Source: Acidovorax defluvii (lineage in GTDB: Bacteria > Pseudomonadota > Gammaproteobacteria > Burkholderiales > Burkholderiaceae_C). Taken from it: 64,000 bases of DNA. A model generated the notes under the pieces. That model did not search any database. It had not been told where the DNA came from and worked only from the letters and a program-made list of their open reading frames with translations. The translations under genes were made by a program, and so were the position numbers. Shown here in pieces: positions 38,636 to 47,884 of the stretch; position 1 is the stretch's first letter; every line of letters starts with the position of its first letter. The stretch is taken from assembly GCA_003268905.1 (NCBI GenBank), contig QLTU01000004.1:62001-126000 (forward strand). The letters run 5' to 3'.

Positions 38636-39224
38636 GCCGGTGCGCACCCGCCGCATCATCGTCGCCATATCGGGTGCCAGCGGCGCCGTGTATGGCGCAC
38701 GGTTGCTGCAGGTGTTGCGGGGCCTGCCCGGCATCGAGACGCACCTGGTTGTCTCTGACGCAGGATGGCGCAACCTGCAGCATGAGCTGGGCATGGAGCG
38801 CCCGGCCGCCCAGGCCCTTGCCCACCAGGTGCATGACGTGAACAACGTGGGCGCCGCGATTGCCAGCGGCTCGTTCCAGTGCCATGCCATGGTGGTGGCG
38901 CCGTGCTCCATGCGCACGCTGGCGGCCATCGCCCATGGCCTGGCCGACAACCTGCTCACCCGCGCGGCCGACGTGATGCTCAAAGAGCGCCGCCGCCTGG
39001 TGCTGATGGTGCGCGAGACGCCGCTGCACCTTGCCCACCTGCGCAACATGGTGGCCGTCACCGAGATGGGCGGCATCGTGTGCCCACCGCTGCCCGCCTT
39101 TTACCTGCGCCCGCAAACGGTGGATGACTTGGTGAACCACAGCGTGGCGCGGGTGCTGGACCTCATCGATGTCGAGCACCAGCTGGCGCCACGCTGGCAG
39201 GGCCTGGAGCCGAATGCTCCTTGA
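38628..39224 (+). CDS. ubiX: flavin prenyltransferase UbiX
   Basis: A 198-residue flavoprotein that makes prenylated FMN, the cofactor of UbiD. The FMN-binding motif IIVAISGASGAVYGARLL is at the N-terminus, with VVAPCSMRTLAAIAHGLADN and MGGIVCPPLPAFYLRP later. It precedes its partner gene ubiD, separated only by a copy of the interspersed repeat. Confidence 0.96.
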   Translation: MAEPVRTRRIIVAISGASGAVYGARLLQVLRGLPGIETHLVVSDAGWRNLQHELGMERPAAQALAHQVHDVNNVGAAIASGSFQCHAMVVAPCSMRTLAAIAHGLADNLLTRAADVMLKERRRLVLMVRETPLHLAHLRNMVAVTEMGGIVCPPLPAFYLRPQTVDDLVNHSVARVLDLIDVEHQLAPRWQGLEPNAP

Positions 39225-39280
39225 TTCATAGCTGTAAGCGCTTGCTCCATAAGCGCTAGCGGTCAATTTCACTCAAAAAC
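39222..39280. repeat. interspersed palindromic repeat, copy H
   Basis: TTCATAGCTGTAAGCGCTTG, CTCCATAAGCGCTAGCGG, then TCAATTTCACTC. In the ubiX-ubiD gap. Confidence 0.7.
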
Positions 39281-39291
39281 ATCTAAACCCC

Positions 39292-40779
39292 ATGGCTTAC
39301 CGCGACCTGCGCGATTTCATGGCCCAGCTCGAAGCCACGGGCGAACTGCGCCGTGTGCACGAGCCCGTGTCGCCGCATCTGGAGATGACCGCGCTCAGCG
39401 ACCGCGTGCTGCGTGCGGGCGGCCCGGCACTGCTGTTCGAGCAGCCCACGGGCCACCACATGCCGGTGCTCACCAACCTGTTTGGCACCACCGGGCGCGT
39501 GGCCCGCGCCATGGGTGTGCCCGACCTGCGTGGTGTGCGCGCCTTGGGTGAACTGCTCGCTACCCTCAAGGAGCCCGAGGCGCCCAAGGGCTTCAAGGAC
39601 ATGCTGGGCATGGGCCAGCTGCTCAAGACCCTGTGGAACATGGCGCCGCACGCCGTGGGCCGGGGTGCACCCTGCCAGCAAGAGGTGTGGGAAGGCCCCG
39701 ATGTGGACTTGGCCCGCCTGCCCGTGCAGCACTGCTGGCCGGGCGACGTGGCACCGCTCATCACCTGGGGCCTGACCATCACGCGCGGACCACGCAAGGC
39801 GCGGCAGAACCTGGGCATCTACCGCCAGCAGGTGATCGGGCGCAACCAGGTCATCGTGCGCTGGCTGGCCCACCGGGGCGGCGCGCTCGATTTTGCCGAC
39901 CACTGCGCTGCAAATCCCGGCAAGCCGTACCCCGTGGCCGTGGCGCTGGGCGCCGACCCGGCCACGCTGCTGGGTGCCGTCACGCCCGTGCCCGACTCGT
40001 TGAGCGAATACCAGTTCGCGGGCCTGCTGCGCGGCGCACGCACCGAGGTCACGCCCGCGCTGGGTCTGCCGCTCACCGTGCCCGCCACAGCCGAGATCGT
40101 GCTCGAAGGCCATATCCAGCCCGACGCCAACCATGCCAGCGGTTGGCAGCACGCGCTGGAAGGGCCGTATGGCGACCACACCGGCTACTACAACGAGTGC
40201 GCCGAGTTCCCCGTGCTCACCATCGACCGCATCACGCTGCGCAAGGACCCGATCTACCACAGCACCTACACCGGCAAACCGCCCGACGAGCCCGCCGTGC
40301 TGGGCTTGGCGATGAACGAGCTGTTCATCCCGCTGCTGCAAAAGCAGTTTCCCGAGATCGTGGACTTTTACCTGCCGCCCGAAGGCTGCAGCTACCGGAT
40401 GGCGGTGGTGAGTATCCGCAAGGCCTACGCGGGCCATGCGCGGCGCGTGATGATGGGCGTGTGGAGCCACCTGCGCCAGTTCATGTACACCAAGTTCATC
40501 GTGGTGGTGGACGCCGATGTGGATGTGCGCGACTGGAAGGACGTCATCTGGGCCATCACCACCCGCATGGACCCGGCGCGCGACACCATGATGGTGGAGC
40601 ACACGCCCATCGACTACCTCGACTTCGCCTCGCCCGTGAGCGGCCTGGGCAGCAAGATGGGCATGGACGCCACCAACAAGTGGCCCGGCGAGACGCAGCG
40701 CGAGTGGGGCCGCCCCATGCAGATGACCGCCGAGGCGACGGCGCGGGCAGAGCAACTGTTTCAGGCGCTGGGGCTGTAA
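39292..40779 (+). CDS. ubiD: 4-hydroxy-3-polyprenylbenzoate decarboxylase UbiD
   Basis: A 495-residue UbiD-family decarboxylase using prenylated FMN made by UbiX. Typical segments are [72 protein letters not shown] and the C-terminal [20 protein letters not shown]. It removes the carboxylate of the ubiquinone precursor. As the last gene of the ubiU-V-T-DGC-X-D set, it fits the anaerobic-capable branch. Confidence 0.96.
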   Translation: MAYRDLRDFMAQLEATGELRRVHEPVSPHLEMTALSDRVLRAGGPALLFEQPTGHHMPVLTNLFGTTGRVARAMGVPDLRGVRALGELLATLKEPEAPKGFKDMLGMGQLLKTLWNMAPHAVGRGAPCQQEVWEGPDVDLARLPVQHCWPGDVAPLITWGLTITRGPRKARQNLGIYRQQVIGRNQVIVRWLAHRGGALDFADHCAANPGKPYPVAVALGADPATLLGAVTPVPDSLSEYQFAGLLRGARTEVTPALGLPLTVPATAEIVLEGHIQPDANHASGWQHALEGPYGDHTGYYNECAEFPVLTIDRITLRKDPIYHSTYTGKPPDEPAVLGLAMNELFIPLLQKQFPEIVDFYLPPEGCSYRMAVVSIRKAYAGHARRVMMGVWSHLRQFMYTKFIVVVDADVDVRDWKDVIWAITTRMDPARDTMMVEHTPIDYLDFASPVSGLGSKMGMDATNKWPGETQREWGRPMQMTAEATARAEQLFQALGL

Positions 40780-40906
40780 GGCGCCAAAGCGTGGCGTCGG
40801 TGCTTTCTTTCGGCGTGCCGAGGGGCTGTGCAGGCGGTGCGCGCCGGATTTGAAAAGCCAGGCCCGACGGGCCCGTGGTCTCGCCTGTTTTGGCGCCATC
40901 CGTCCA

Positions 40907-40930
40907 ATAAAAAGCCCCATCGGGTGGGGC
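40907..40930 (-). terminator. intrinsic terminator of the flagellar-rod-like gene
   Basis: On the minus strand GCCCCA, loop CCCGA, TGGGGC, then five T. It follows the stop at 40968. Confidence 0.8.
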
Positions 40931-40967
40931 ATGTCAGGGCACCTGGGCAGGTGGGTTTGTTGTGCTT

Positions 40968-41273
40968 TCAGGCTTTCACATCGAGCAGCGAACCCAGCAT
41001 CTGGTCTTGCGTCTTGATGGTTTGCAGACTGGCCTTGAAAGCATAGGTGGCCGACATCTGCTCTACGGCCTCCTGCTCCAGTGCCACCCCCCGTTCATTG
41101 GCCTCGCGCTCCACCGTGGCACGCACGCCCGCGCTGTCGGCCACGGCTTGCTGCGCCACAGACAGGCGGCGGTAGCCGGGCGTGTTGGCATTGGCCACGT
41201 TGTTGGCCGAGGCATCCAGCCGCAACTGGGCGGCCTGCAAGCCGGAACTGCCAATCGAAGACAGGGATGCCAT
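40968..41273 (-). CDS. orphan flagellar basal-body rod-like protein
   Basis: A 101-residue protein with the flagellar rod N-terminal motif ASANNVANANTPGYRRLSV and a C-terminal rod-family helix (SLQTIKTQDQMLGSLLDV). Length is near FlgC/FlgB-like proteins but shorter than typical rod proteins. No other flagellar gene is nearby, so it may be an orphan duplicate or structural protein outside the flagellar operon. Start ATG 41273 (MASLSSIGSSGLQAAQLRLD) has an AAGG Shine-Dalgarno; the frame runs to 41297. Its last 60 bases recur at 60448-60507 at about 85 percent identity. Confidence 0.8.
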   Translation of the reverse strand: MASLSSIGSSGLQAAQLRLDASANNVANANTPGYRRLSVAQQAVADSAGVRATVEREANERGVALEQEAVEQMSATYAFKASLQTIKTQDQMLGSLLDVKA

Positions 41274-41351
41274 GGAACGCCTTACACAAAGTTGCAACTA
41301 CAGCCTGCATTCTGCCGCCTGCCGCAGGGTGCGCGCAAGGCCGCCTGCCCA

Positions 41352-42314
41352 TCAACCATGCGCGTCCAGCAGGCACTGGGCAAACGCCTGCGCAGCGCGC
41401 GTCGGCTGGGGCGACTTGCGCAGCACGCTGACGAACTGGCAGCGGTAGAAGAACTGAGCAGGCTGCACGGCCTGCATCTGGCCCTGGCGCTCGAAGGCTT
41501 CGGCATAGTGGTCGGGCAAAAAACCCAGGTAGCGGCCTGACAGAATCAGCGTGGCAATCGACTCCTGGTCAAACCCCGTGGCCTTGCGCGGCAGGCGCGT
41601 GCTGTGGCTCAGCTCCATGTTGGGCGAGTGGTAGCCCAGCCCGGCAAACTGGTAGGCGCGCAGCGATTCCCAGGTCAGCGCGGCATGCTCCTGGCCAAAC
41701 AAAGGGTGGCGCGCGCCGCAGTACAGCAGCATGGTTTCGGCAAACAGGTCGGCGTAGACCAGGCTTTGCGAGGTGCGGTGCGCCGGGATGATGCCCACAT
41801 GGAAGCTTCCATCGATCAGCCCGCGCTCGATCGCCGGGATCGACGCCACATGCATCTGCAGGCTGACCTCGGGCGCTTGGCTGGCAAACAGCGCAATGGC
41901 GTCGCCAATGTGCGCGGCCGGGTTGCTGGCCGTCTTGTCGAACACCGCCACGTCAAGGCGCCCGCCCATGCGGCGGTGGATGTCGTCGATGCTGCTGCGA
42001 AACGCCTCCACGGCCGACAGCAGCCGCAGGGTTTCGTCGTAAACGCGCTGGCCCTCGGCCGTGAGGGCAAAGCCCGCGCGGCCCCGGCGGCACAGCGTGA
42101 GGCCCAGGCGGGTTTCCAGGTCTTTCATGTGGCGGCTGACGGTGCTGGTGCCGATATTCAGCTCTAGCTCGGCGGCCGACATGCCGCCGCACTCCACCAC
42201 GGCCTTGAACACCTGCAGCAGGCGCAGGTCCATGTCGCTGAGCTGGCCCAGCACGGCGCGGTGTTTGGTGGGCGGTGGGATCGCGACGCGCGACGCAGGT
42301 GGTTTTACTTGCAT
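41352..42314 (-). CDS. LysR-family transcriptional regulator
   Basis: A 320-residue LysR-type regulator. The N-terminal helix-turn-helix spans about residues 28-90 (DLRLLQVFKAVVECGGMSAA, TSTVSRHMKDLETRLGLTLC) and the effector domain 110-300 (LDVAVFDKTASNPAAHIGDA). It is divergent from the omega-aminotransferase gene, which it probably regulates. The start ATG 42314 lies within the 10-bp spacer of an inverted repeat (TTTACTTG/CAAGTAAA). Confidence 0.92.
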   Translation of the reverse strand: MQVKPPASRVAIPPPTKHRAVLGQLSDMDLRLLQVFKAVVECGGMSAAELELNIGTSTVSRHMKDLETRLGLTLCRRGRAGFALTAEGQRVYDETLRLLSAVEAFRSSIDDIHRRMGGRLDVAVFDKTASNPAAHIGDAIALFASQAPEVSLQMHVASIPAIERGLIDGSFHVGIIPAHRTSQSLVYADLFAETMLLYCGARHPLFGQEHAALTWESLRAYQFAGLGYHSPNMELSHSTRLPRKATGFDQESIATLILSGRYLGFLPDHYAEAFERQGQMQAVQPAQFFYRCQFVSVLRKSPQPTRAAQAFAQCLLDAHG

Positions 42315-42329
42315 AAAACGTCAAGTAAA
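42304..42329. promoter_or_regulatory. inverted repeat in the LysR/aminotransferase intergenic region
   Basis: TTTACTTG, 10-nt spacer, CAAGTAAA: a perfect 8-bp dyad overlapping the LysR start codon. A plausible LysR operator. Confidence 0.55.
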
Positions 42330-42443
42330 CATTGATATTGAATTATTTGAGAGATTAACAGCCGGCGCAACAATGCCCTGCGTCCTGCCCTGAACCTATG
42401 GGGTGGAGCGTCTTTTTATCGCCGTCATGCACTGGAGAACCCC

Positions 42444-43802
42444 ATGAGCTTTGCCCCCATCGACACTCCCGCAACTGGTGCCGCTCCCCGCATGGACGCT
42501 GACTGGCTCGACGCGCACTGGATGCCCTACACGGCCAACCGCCAGTTCAAGGCCAACCCGCGCATGATTGTGGAGGCCAGTGGCGCCTATTTCACCGACA
42601 GCGAAGGCCGCAAGATTTTTGACGGGCTCTCGGGCCTGTGGTGTTCGGGCCTGGGCCACGGCCGCCGCGAGATCGCCGAAGCCATTGGCAGGCAGGCGAT
42701 GAAGCTGGACTACGCGCCCGCCTTCCAGTTTGGCCATCCGCTGTCGTTCGAGCTGGCCAACCGCGTGAAGGAGCTGACGCCTGCGGGGCTGGACTACGTG
42801 TTCTTCACCGGTTCGGGGTCTGAATCGGCCGACACCTCGCTCAAGATGGCCCGCGCCTACTGGCGCGCCAAGGGCCAGGGCACCAAGACGCGCCTGATTG
42901 GCCGCGAAAAGGGCTACCACGGCGTGAACTTTGGCGGCATCTCGGTGGGCGGCATCGTGGCCAACCGCAAGCTGTTTGGCCAGGGCGTGGAGGCCGACCA
43001 CCTGCCGCACACCCAGCCACCCGCAGGCTCGTTCCACAAGGGCATGCCGCCCACGGGCAAAGAGCTGGCCGACCGCCTGCTCGATGTGATCGCGCTGCAC
43101 GACGCGAGCAACATCGCCGCCGTGATCGTCGAGCCATTCTCGGGCTCGGCCGGCGTCGTCATCCCGCCCGTGGGCTACCTGCAGCGCCTGCGCGAAATCT
43201 GCACACAAAACAATATTTTGCTGATTTTTGACGAAGTGATCAGCGGTTTTGGCCGCTCGGGCGCGTTCACCGGCGCCGAGGCCTTTGGCGTGACGCCTGA
43301 CATCCTGAACTTTGCCAAGCAGGTCACCAACGGCGCGCAGCCCCTGGGCGGCGTGGTGGCCAGCAAGGAAATCTACGACACCTTCATGGCGGCGGGCGGC
43401 CCCGAGTACATGCTCGAATTTCCGCACGGCTACACCTACTCGGCCCACCCCGTGGCGTGCGCGGCAGGCCTTGCGGCGCTCGACATCCTGCAAAAGGAAG
43501 ACATGATCGGCCGCGTGAAGGCCCTGGCGCCGTACTTCGAGCAGGCCGTGCACAGCTTGAAGGGCGCCAAGCATGTGGCCGACATCCGCAACTTCGGCCT
43601 GGCTGCTGGCTTCACCATTGCGCCGCTGCCCGGCGAACCCGCCAAACGCCCTTACGAGATTGCGATGAACTGCTGGAAGAAGGGCTTTTACGTGCGCTAC
43701 GGTGGCGACACCATCCAACTGGCGCCGCCGTTCATCAGCGAGCGCGCCGAGATCGATCGCCTGGTCAACGCATTGGGTGACGCGCTGGCGGAAACGGCGT
43801 AA
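42444..43802 (+). CDS. omega-amino acid:pyruvate aminotransferase (class III)
   Basis: A 452-residue PLP-dependent class III aminotransferase. GLSGLWCSGLGHGRREIAEA and VFFTGSGSESADTSLKMA match beta-alanine:pyruvate/omega-amino acid transaminases. The PLP-binding region is IFDEVISGFGRSGAFTGAE (Asp) and FAKQVTNGAQPLGGVV (the catalytic Lys). Substrates probably include beta-alanine or other omega-amines; not provable here. It is divergent from the LysR gene. Confidence 0.92.
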   Translation: MSFAPIDTPATGAAPRMDADWLDAHWMPYTANRQFKANPRMIVEASGAYFTDSEGRKIFDGLSGLWCSGLGHGRREIAEAIGRQAMKLDYAPAFQFGHPLSFELANRVKELTPAGLDYVFFTGSGSESADTSLKMARAYWRAKGQGTKTRLIGREKGYHGVNFGGISVGGIVANRKLFGQGVEADHLPHTQPPAGSFHKGMPPTGKELADRLLDVIALHDASNIAAVIVEPFSGSAGVVIPPVGYLQRLREICTQNNILLIFDEVISGFGRSGAFTGAEAFGVTPDILNFAKQVTNGAQPLGGVVASKEIYDTFMAAGGPEYMLEFPHGYTYSAHPVACAAGLAALDILQKEDMIGRVKALAPYFEQAVHSLKGAKHVADIRNFGLAAGFTIAPLPGEPAKRPYEIAMNCWKKGFYVRYGGDTIQLAPPFISERAEIDRLVNALGDALAETA

Positions 43803-44137
43803 CACACGCCTGCATCGCCCAACAATTCTCCAGCTTGCTGAAGGTTGTTTGCTATAGTAATAATAGCTATTGACGCTTTATAGGTAAGCGCTAGAGGCAT
43901 TTTTTATTCGTATTGTGGCCGGTCCTGCCGAGCATCTGCCAGGCCGATGGATTTGCGCTCCCCGCAGCGCCGCTTCGCTCCTTTTCGCAAACAGGTGCTT
44001 TCACCGGGCAAGCGCCCTGGCGGGTCAGGGTTTCTACCGCGCGAAGCCTACAATGCACCTCCCCCTTACAAGCTGACGGCCCGCCCCGAGCAGATCCACC
44101 GCGGACCCCGGCACTTTCTGAAAGCTGGAGACGCTTG
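43803..44137. other. intergenic stretch before malic enzyme
   Basis: 335 bp holding interspersed repeat copy I (43847-43908). I see no other gene; the malic-enzyme promoter is probably inside. Confidence 0.6.
43847..43908. repeat. interspersed palindromic repeat, copy I
   Basis: TTTGCTATAGTAATAATAGC, TATTGACGCTTTATAGG, TAAGCGCTAGAGGCATTTTT: closest to the consensus. Confidence 0.85.
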
Positions 44138-46456
44138 ATGCCCGAGAACACCACGGCCGATCACAACAACCTTCCCGACAAGCGCGCGCTGCTGCGCAAG
44201 GCAGCGCTGGAGTACCACGAGTTTCCCAAGCCCGGCAAGATCTCGATTGCCGCGACCAAGCAGATGGTCAACCAGCACGATCTGGCGCTGGCCTATTCGC
44301 CCGGTGTGGCCGCACCGTGCGAAGAAATCGTCAAAGACCCCAGCGCCGCCTTCAAGTACACCAGCCGCGGCAACCTGGTGGGCGTGGTCACCAACGGCAC
44401 CGCCGTGCTGGGCCTGGGCGACATTGGCCCGCTGGCGGGCAAGCCGGTGATGGAGGGCAAGGCGGTTCTGTTCAAGAAGTTCTCGGGCATCGATGTGTTC
44501 GACATCGAGATCAACGAGAAGGACCCCGAAAAGCTGGTCGAGATCATTGCCAGCCTGGAGCCGACCTTTGGCGGCATCAACCTCGAAGACATCAAGGCGC
44601 CCGATTGCTTTTATGTCGAGCGCAAGCTGCGCGAGCGCATGAAGATCCCGGTCTTTCACGACGACCAGCACGGCACGGCCATCACCGTGGGCGCGGCCAT
44701 CCTGAACGGCCTCAAGGTGGCGGGCAAAGACCCGAAAAAGATCAAGCTCGTCACCTCGGGTGCGGGTGCCGCCGCACTGGCCTGCCTGGGCCTGCTGGTC
44801 AAGCTGGGCATTCCGCGCGAGAACATCTGGGTGACCGACCTGGCGGGCGTGGTCTACGAAGGTCGCACCGAGCTGATGGACGAGGACAAGATCCAGTTTG
44901 CGCAAAAGACCACGGCGCGCACGCTGGGCGAAGTGATTGCGGATGCCGACGTCTTCCTGGGCCTGTCGGCCGGTGGTGTGCTCAAGAAAGACATGGTGGC
45001 CAAGATGGCCGCCCGCCCGCTGATTTTTGCCCTGGCCAACCCCAACCCCGAGATCCAGCCCGAGGACGTGAAGGCCGTGCGCGATGACGCCATCATTGCC
45101 ACGGGCCGCTCGGACTTCCCCAACCAGGTCAACAACGTCCTGTGCTTTCCCTACATCTTCCGGGGCGCGCTCGATTGCGGCGCCACCACCATCACGATGG
45201 AGATGGAAATCGCCGCCGTGCACGCCATCGCCGAGCTGGCCCAGGCCGAGCAGAGCGAGGTGGTGGCCGCGGCGTATGTGGGTGAGCCGCTGGCCTTCGG
45301 CCCGGAATACCTGATTCCCAAGCCGTTTGACCCGCGCCTGATGATGATGATTGCCCCGGCCGTGGCCCAGGCCGCTGCCGACAGCGGTGTGGCGCTGCGT
45401 CCGATCGCCGACATGGACGCTTACCGCGACCATCTGCAGACCTTCGTGTACGCCTCTGGCACCACCATGAAGCCCATCTTCACCGCCGCCAAGGCTGCCA
45501 CCAAGAAGCGCGTGGCCTATGCCGAGGGCGAAGAAGAGCGCGTGCTGCGTGCCGCACAGATCGTGGTGGACGAAAAAATCGCCCGCCCTACGCTGATTGG
45601 CCGCCCGGCCATCATCGCGCAGCGCATCGAAAAGTTCGGCCTGCGACTGCAGGAAGGGCGGGACTACGACATCGTCAATGTCGAGCAGGACCACCGCTAC
45701 CGCGACTTCTGGCAAACCTACCACCGCATGACCGAGCGCAAGGGCGTGACCGCCCCGATCGCCAAGATCGAAATGCGCCGTCGCCTGTCGCTGATTGGTG
45801 CCATGCTGCTGCACAAGGGCGAAGTGGATGGCCTGATCGCGGGCACCTGGGGCCACACGGCGCACCACCTGAACTACATCGAACAGGTGATTGGCAAGCG
45901 CCCCGGCGTGACCACTTTTGCCTGCATGAACGGCCTGCTGTTGCCCGATCGCCAGGTGTTTCTGGTGGACACCCACGTCAACTACGACCCCACGGCTGAG
46001 CAGCTGACCGAAATCACCATGATGGCGGCCGAGGAAATGCTGCGCTTTGGCATCAAGCCCAAGGCGGCCCTGTTGTCGCACTCCAACTTTGGTTCCAGTG
46101 ACCAGCCCAGCGCCGTCAAAATGCGCCGGACGCTGGAGCTGCTGCGCGTGCAGGCGCCCTGGCTCGAAGTGGATGGCGAGATGCACGGCGACGTGGCTCT
46201 GGACGGCAAGGCGCGCGCCGCGCTCATGCCCCACAGCACCCTGGCGGGCGATGCCAACTTGCTGGTGCTGCCCAACATCGATGCGGCCAACATTTCCTAC
46301 AACCTGCTCAAGACAGCGGCCGGCGGCAACATTGCCATTGGCCCCGTGCTGCTGGGTGCGGCCCAGCCGGTGCATATCCTCACGGCCAGCACCACGGTGC
46401 GGCGACTCGTCAATATGACAGCCATCACCGTGGCCGACGCCAACGCAGCACGATAA
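44138..46456 (+). CDS. maeB: NADP-dependent malic enzyme, fused to a phosphotransacetylase-like domain
   Basis: A 772-residue MaeB-type enzyme, which decarboxylates malate to pyruvate with NADP+. The malic domain covers residues about 15-430: [44 protein letters not shown] and the cofactor fold [17 protein letters not shown]. The remaining C-terminal part is phosphotransacetylase-like ([25 protein letters not shown]-type [19 protein letters not shown]). The hybrid length is the family norm. Start ATG 44138; the frame runs upstream but is non-conserved. A terminator follows. Confidence 0.96.
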   Translation: MPENTTADHNNLPDKRALLRKAALEYHEFPKPGKISIAATKQMVNQHDLALAYSPGVAAPCEEIVKDPSAAFKYTSRGNLVGVVTNGTAVLGLGDIGPLAGKPVMEGKAVLFKKFSGIDVFDIEINEKDPEKLVEIIASLEPTFGGINLEDIKAPDCFYVERKLRERMKIPVFHDDQHGTAITVGAAILNGLKVAGKDPKKIKLVTSGAGAAALACLGLLVKLGIPRENIWVTDLAGVVYEGRTELMDEDKIQFAQKTTARTLGEVIADADVFLGLSAGGVLKKDMVAKMAARPLIFALANPNPEIQPEDVKAVRDDAIIATGRSDFPNQVNNVLCFPYIFRGALDCGATTITMEMEIAAVHAIAELAQAEQSEVVAAAYVGEPLAFGPEYLIPKPFDPRLMMMIAPAVAQAAADSGVALRPIADMDAYRDHLQTFVYASGTTMKPIFTAAKAATKKRVAYAEGEEERVLRAAQIVVDEKIARPTLIGRPAIIAQRIEKFGLRLQEGRDYDIVNVEQDHRYRDFWQTYHRMTERKGVTAPIAKIEMRRRLSLIGAMLLHKGEVDGLIAGTWGHTAHHLNYIEQVIGKRPGVTTFACMNGLLLPDRQVFLVDTHVNYDPTAEQLTEITMMAAEEMLRFGIKPKAALLSHSNFGSSDQPSAVKMRRTLELLRVQAPWLEVDGEMHGDVALDGKARAALMPHSTLAGDANLLVLPNIDAANISYNLLKTAAGGNIAIGPVLLGAAQPVHILTASTTVRRLVNMTAITVADANAAR

Positions 46457-46506
46457 GCCTCCAACAAATAGCGTGCACTAACTCTGGTGCACCACTAATG
46501 CCCTCG

Positions 46507-46542
46507 GCGCCTGCCCAATCTTTGTGCAGGCGCTTGCTTTTT
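46507..46542 (+). terminator. intrinsic terminator after malic enzyme
   Basis: GCGCCTGC, loop of 11, GCAGGCGC, then TTGCTTTTT. Confidence 0.8.
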
Positions 46543-46611
46543 GGGGGGCTTTGAGCGACACTAGCCCGTTGAAATTTCGGGTTAACCCGTAGTTTCTGAA
46601 AGGTGTCGTTG

Positions 46612-47019
46612 ATGCTCAAGGCTGTAGCCACCCAAGTGCGAAAAGCAGGGGTTTTGTGTGTTGTGGGTGTTGCGTTGGTCCTGGGCCCGGTTGCCGGACA
46701 TGCCCGGAAATCTCCGTCTCACGACGGCTCCATGGCTTCCATATCCGTGGCAGAGCTGCCCCCCCAGGGACGTTCGACGTATGCGCTGATCCACGATGGC
46801 GGCCCTTTTCCGTACGACAAGGACGGAACCGTGTTTGGCAACCGTGAACGGTTGTTGCCGGCCCACCAGCGCGGCTACTACCGTGAATACACCGTCAAGA
46901 CCCCCGGCGCGCGCAATCGTGGCGCCCGGCGCATTGTGTGTGGAGGCAAGCCCCGGGTGCCGGACGCCTGCTATTACACCAGCGACCACTACGCCAGTTT
47001 TCGCAGGATTGTCGAATGA
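46612..47019 (+). CDS. secreted barnase-type ribonuclease
   Basis: A 135-residue guanyl-specific RNase of the barnase/N1 family. A signal peptide is evident (AGVLCVVGVALVLGPVAGHA). The family fold is seen in GRSTYALIHDGGPFPYDKD and YYREYTVKTPGARNRGARRI, where catalytic Glu (REY) and Arg (GARRI) sit, with His in the terminal DHYASFRRIVE. By analogy with barnase it is exported and cleaves RNA. ATG 46612 has AAAGG nine bases upstream. The next gene is a barstar-type inhibitor. Confidence 0.9.
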   Translation: MLKAVATQVRKAGVLCVVGVALVLGPVAGHARKSPSHDGSMASISVAELPPQGRSTYALIHDGGPFPYDKDGTVFGNRERLLPAHQRGYYREYTVKTPGARNRGARRIVCGGKPRVPDACYYTSDHYASFRRIVE

Positions 47020-47156
47020 TGTCCGAAGTGTTGTCCGCCCGCCCCAGCCGGGGCAGTGGGCAGCCAGGCCCCTTGTTTTCCCGACCCGAAACACGCATCC
47101 TGCGGTTTTGCGGTCAGCCAGAAGTTTTTGGACCTAATAAAGAAAGAGCAACGGAG

Positions 47157-47582
47157 ATGCAGACGCCCCTTCGTAAAGACCAGGAAACGCCACTGCGTGG
47201 CGTGCGCACCAACATCGTGCAATCCATTCGCGCTTTCCGCGTGCAGGATCTGCAAGATGCGGCAGCTTCCCTCGGTCAACATTTTTTGTATGCCAACCTG
47301 GCCCATGCCCAGTCCAAACAGGACGTGCTGGACCTGATTGCCGCGCAGTTCACGTTTCCGTCGCACTTCGGCAAGAATTTCGATGCGCTTTACGACTGCA
47401 TGACCGATCCCCTGCACAAATCCGGGCCGCAGCCGGGCTTCATCGTGGTGCTCGAGCAGATTCCGGCCACGGGCAAGTTCGACAAGGAAGCGCGCGAGCA
47501 GCTGCTCGATATCTTCCGCGATGCCGCAGATTTCTGGGGCGACCGCAAGATTCCGTTCCGCTGTTTCTATTCTTTTCTGTAG
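47157..47582 (+). CDS. barstar-family ribonuclease inhibitor
   Basis: A 141-residue barstar homologue, presumed to bind and block the RNase encoded just upstream. Typical segments are FRVQDLQDAAASLGQHFLYA, FTFPSHFGKNFDALYDCMTD and RKIPFRCFYSFL. ATG 47157 is used; an ATG at 47016 overlapping the RNase stop would add 47 residues and would couple the genes. A coding-like tail follows in another frame (see findings), so the true C-terminus may differ. Confidence 0.9.
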   Translation: MQTPLRKDQETPLRGVRTNIVQSIRAFRVQDLQDAAASLGQHFLYANLAHAQSKQDVLDLIAAQFTFPSHFGKNFDALYDCMTDPLHKSGPQPGFIVVLEQIPATGKFDKEAREQLLDIFRDAADFWGDRKIPFRCFYSFL

Positions 47583-47801
47583 CCCGTTCTGCAACCACCA
47601 GCCAAGCAGAACGGGCGAACGAGGCTAAGGAAACGGTAGCGGTCCAGGGCATTGCCATCGATCCCGAAACCGCCGAGAAGATGCCCACCGACAAACTGGT
47701 CGATATCTCTCCCATGGCGCTGCGCATGAGCAGCCCGTTCAACGCGGGCTACTGGCTGACCGCCGCCTGAGCCCCGCGCCGCTCAGAAAGCGCGCGCATG
47801 A

Positions 47802-47827
47802 AAAACCCGCCATTCGGCGGGTTTTTT
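47802..47827. terminator. bidirectional terminator between the barstar region and rsmA
   Basis: AAAACCCGCC, ATTC loop, GGCGGGTTTT with T and A runs on both sides; usable by both converging units. Confidence 0.85.
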
Positions 47828-47828
47828 G

Positions 47829-47884
47829 CATCAAAACGGGCTCTGGCCCTTTTGGGGTAAGCGCTAGGCGCTATGCTTTTTGAT
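47829..47884. repeat. interspersed palindromic repeat, copy J
   Basis: GCATCAAAACGGGCTCTGGC, GGGGTAAGCGCTAGGCGCTA. It supplies the rsmA stop (TAG on the minus strand at 47871-47873). Confidence 0.7.

Noticed and set aside
39283-40932. Long minus-strand frame opposite ubiD
   Set aside because: Antisense shadow of ubiD.
44066-46375. Long minus-strand frame opposite malic enzyme
   Set aside because: Mirror frame of maeB, with typical His/Gln/Gly bias and no motifs.
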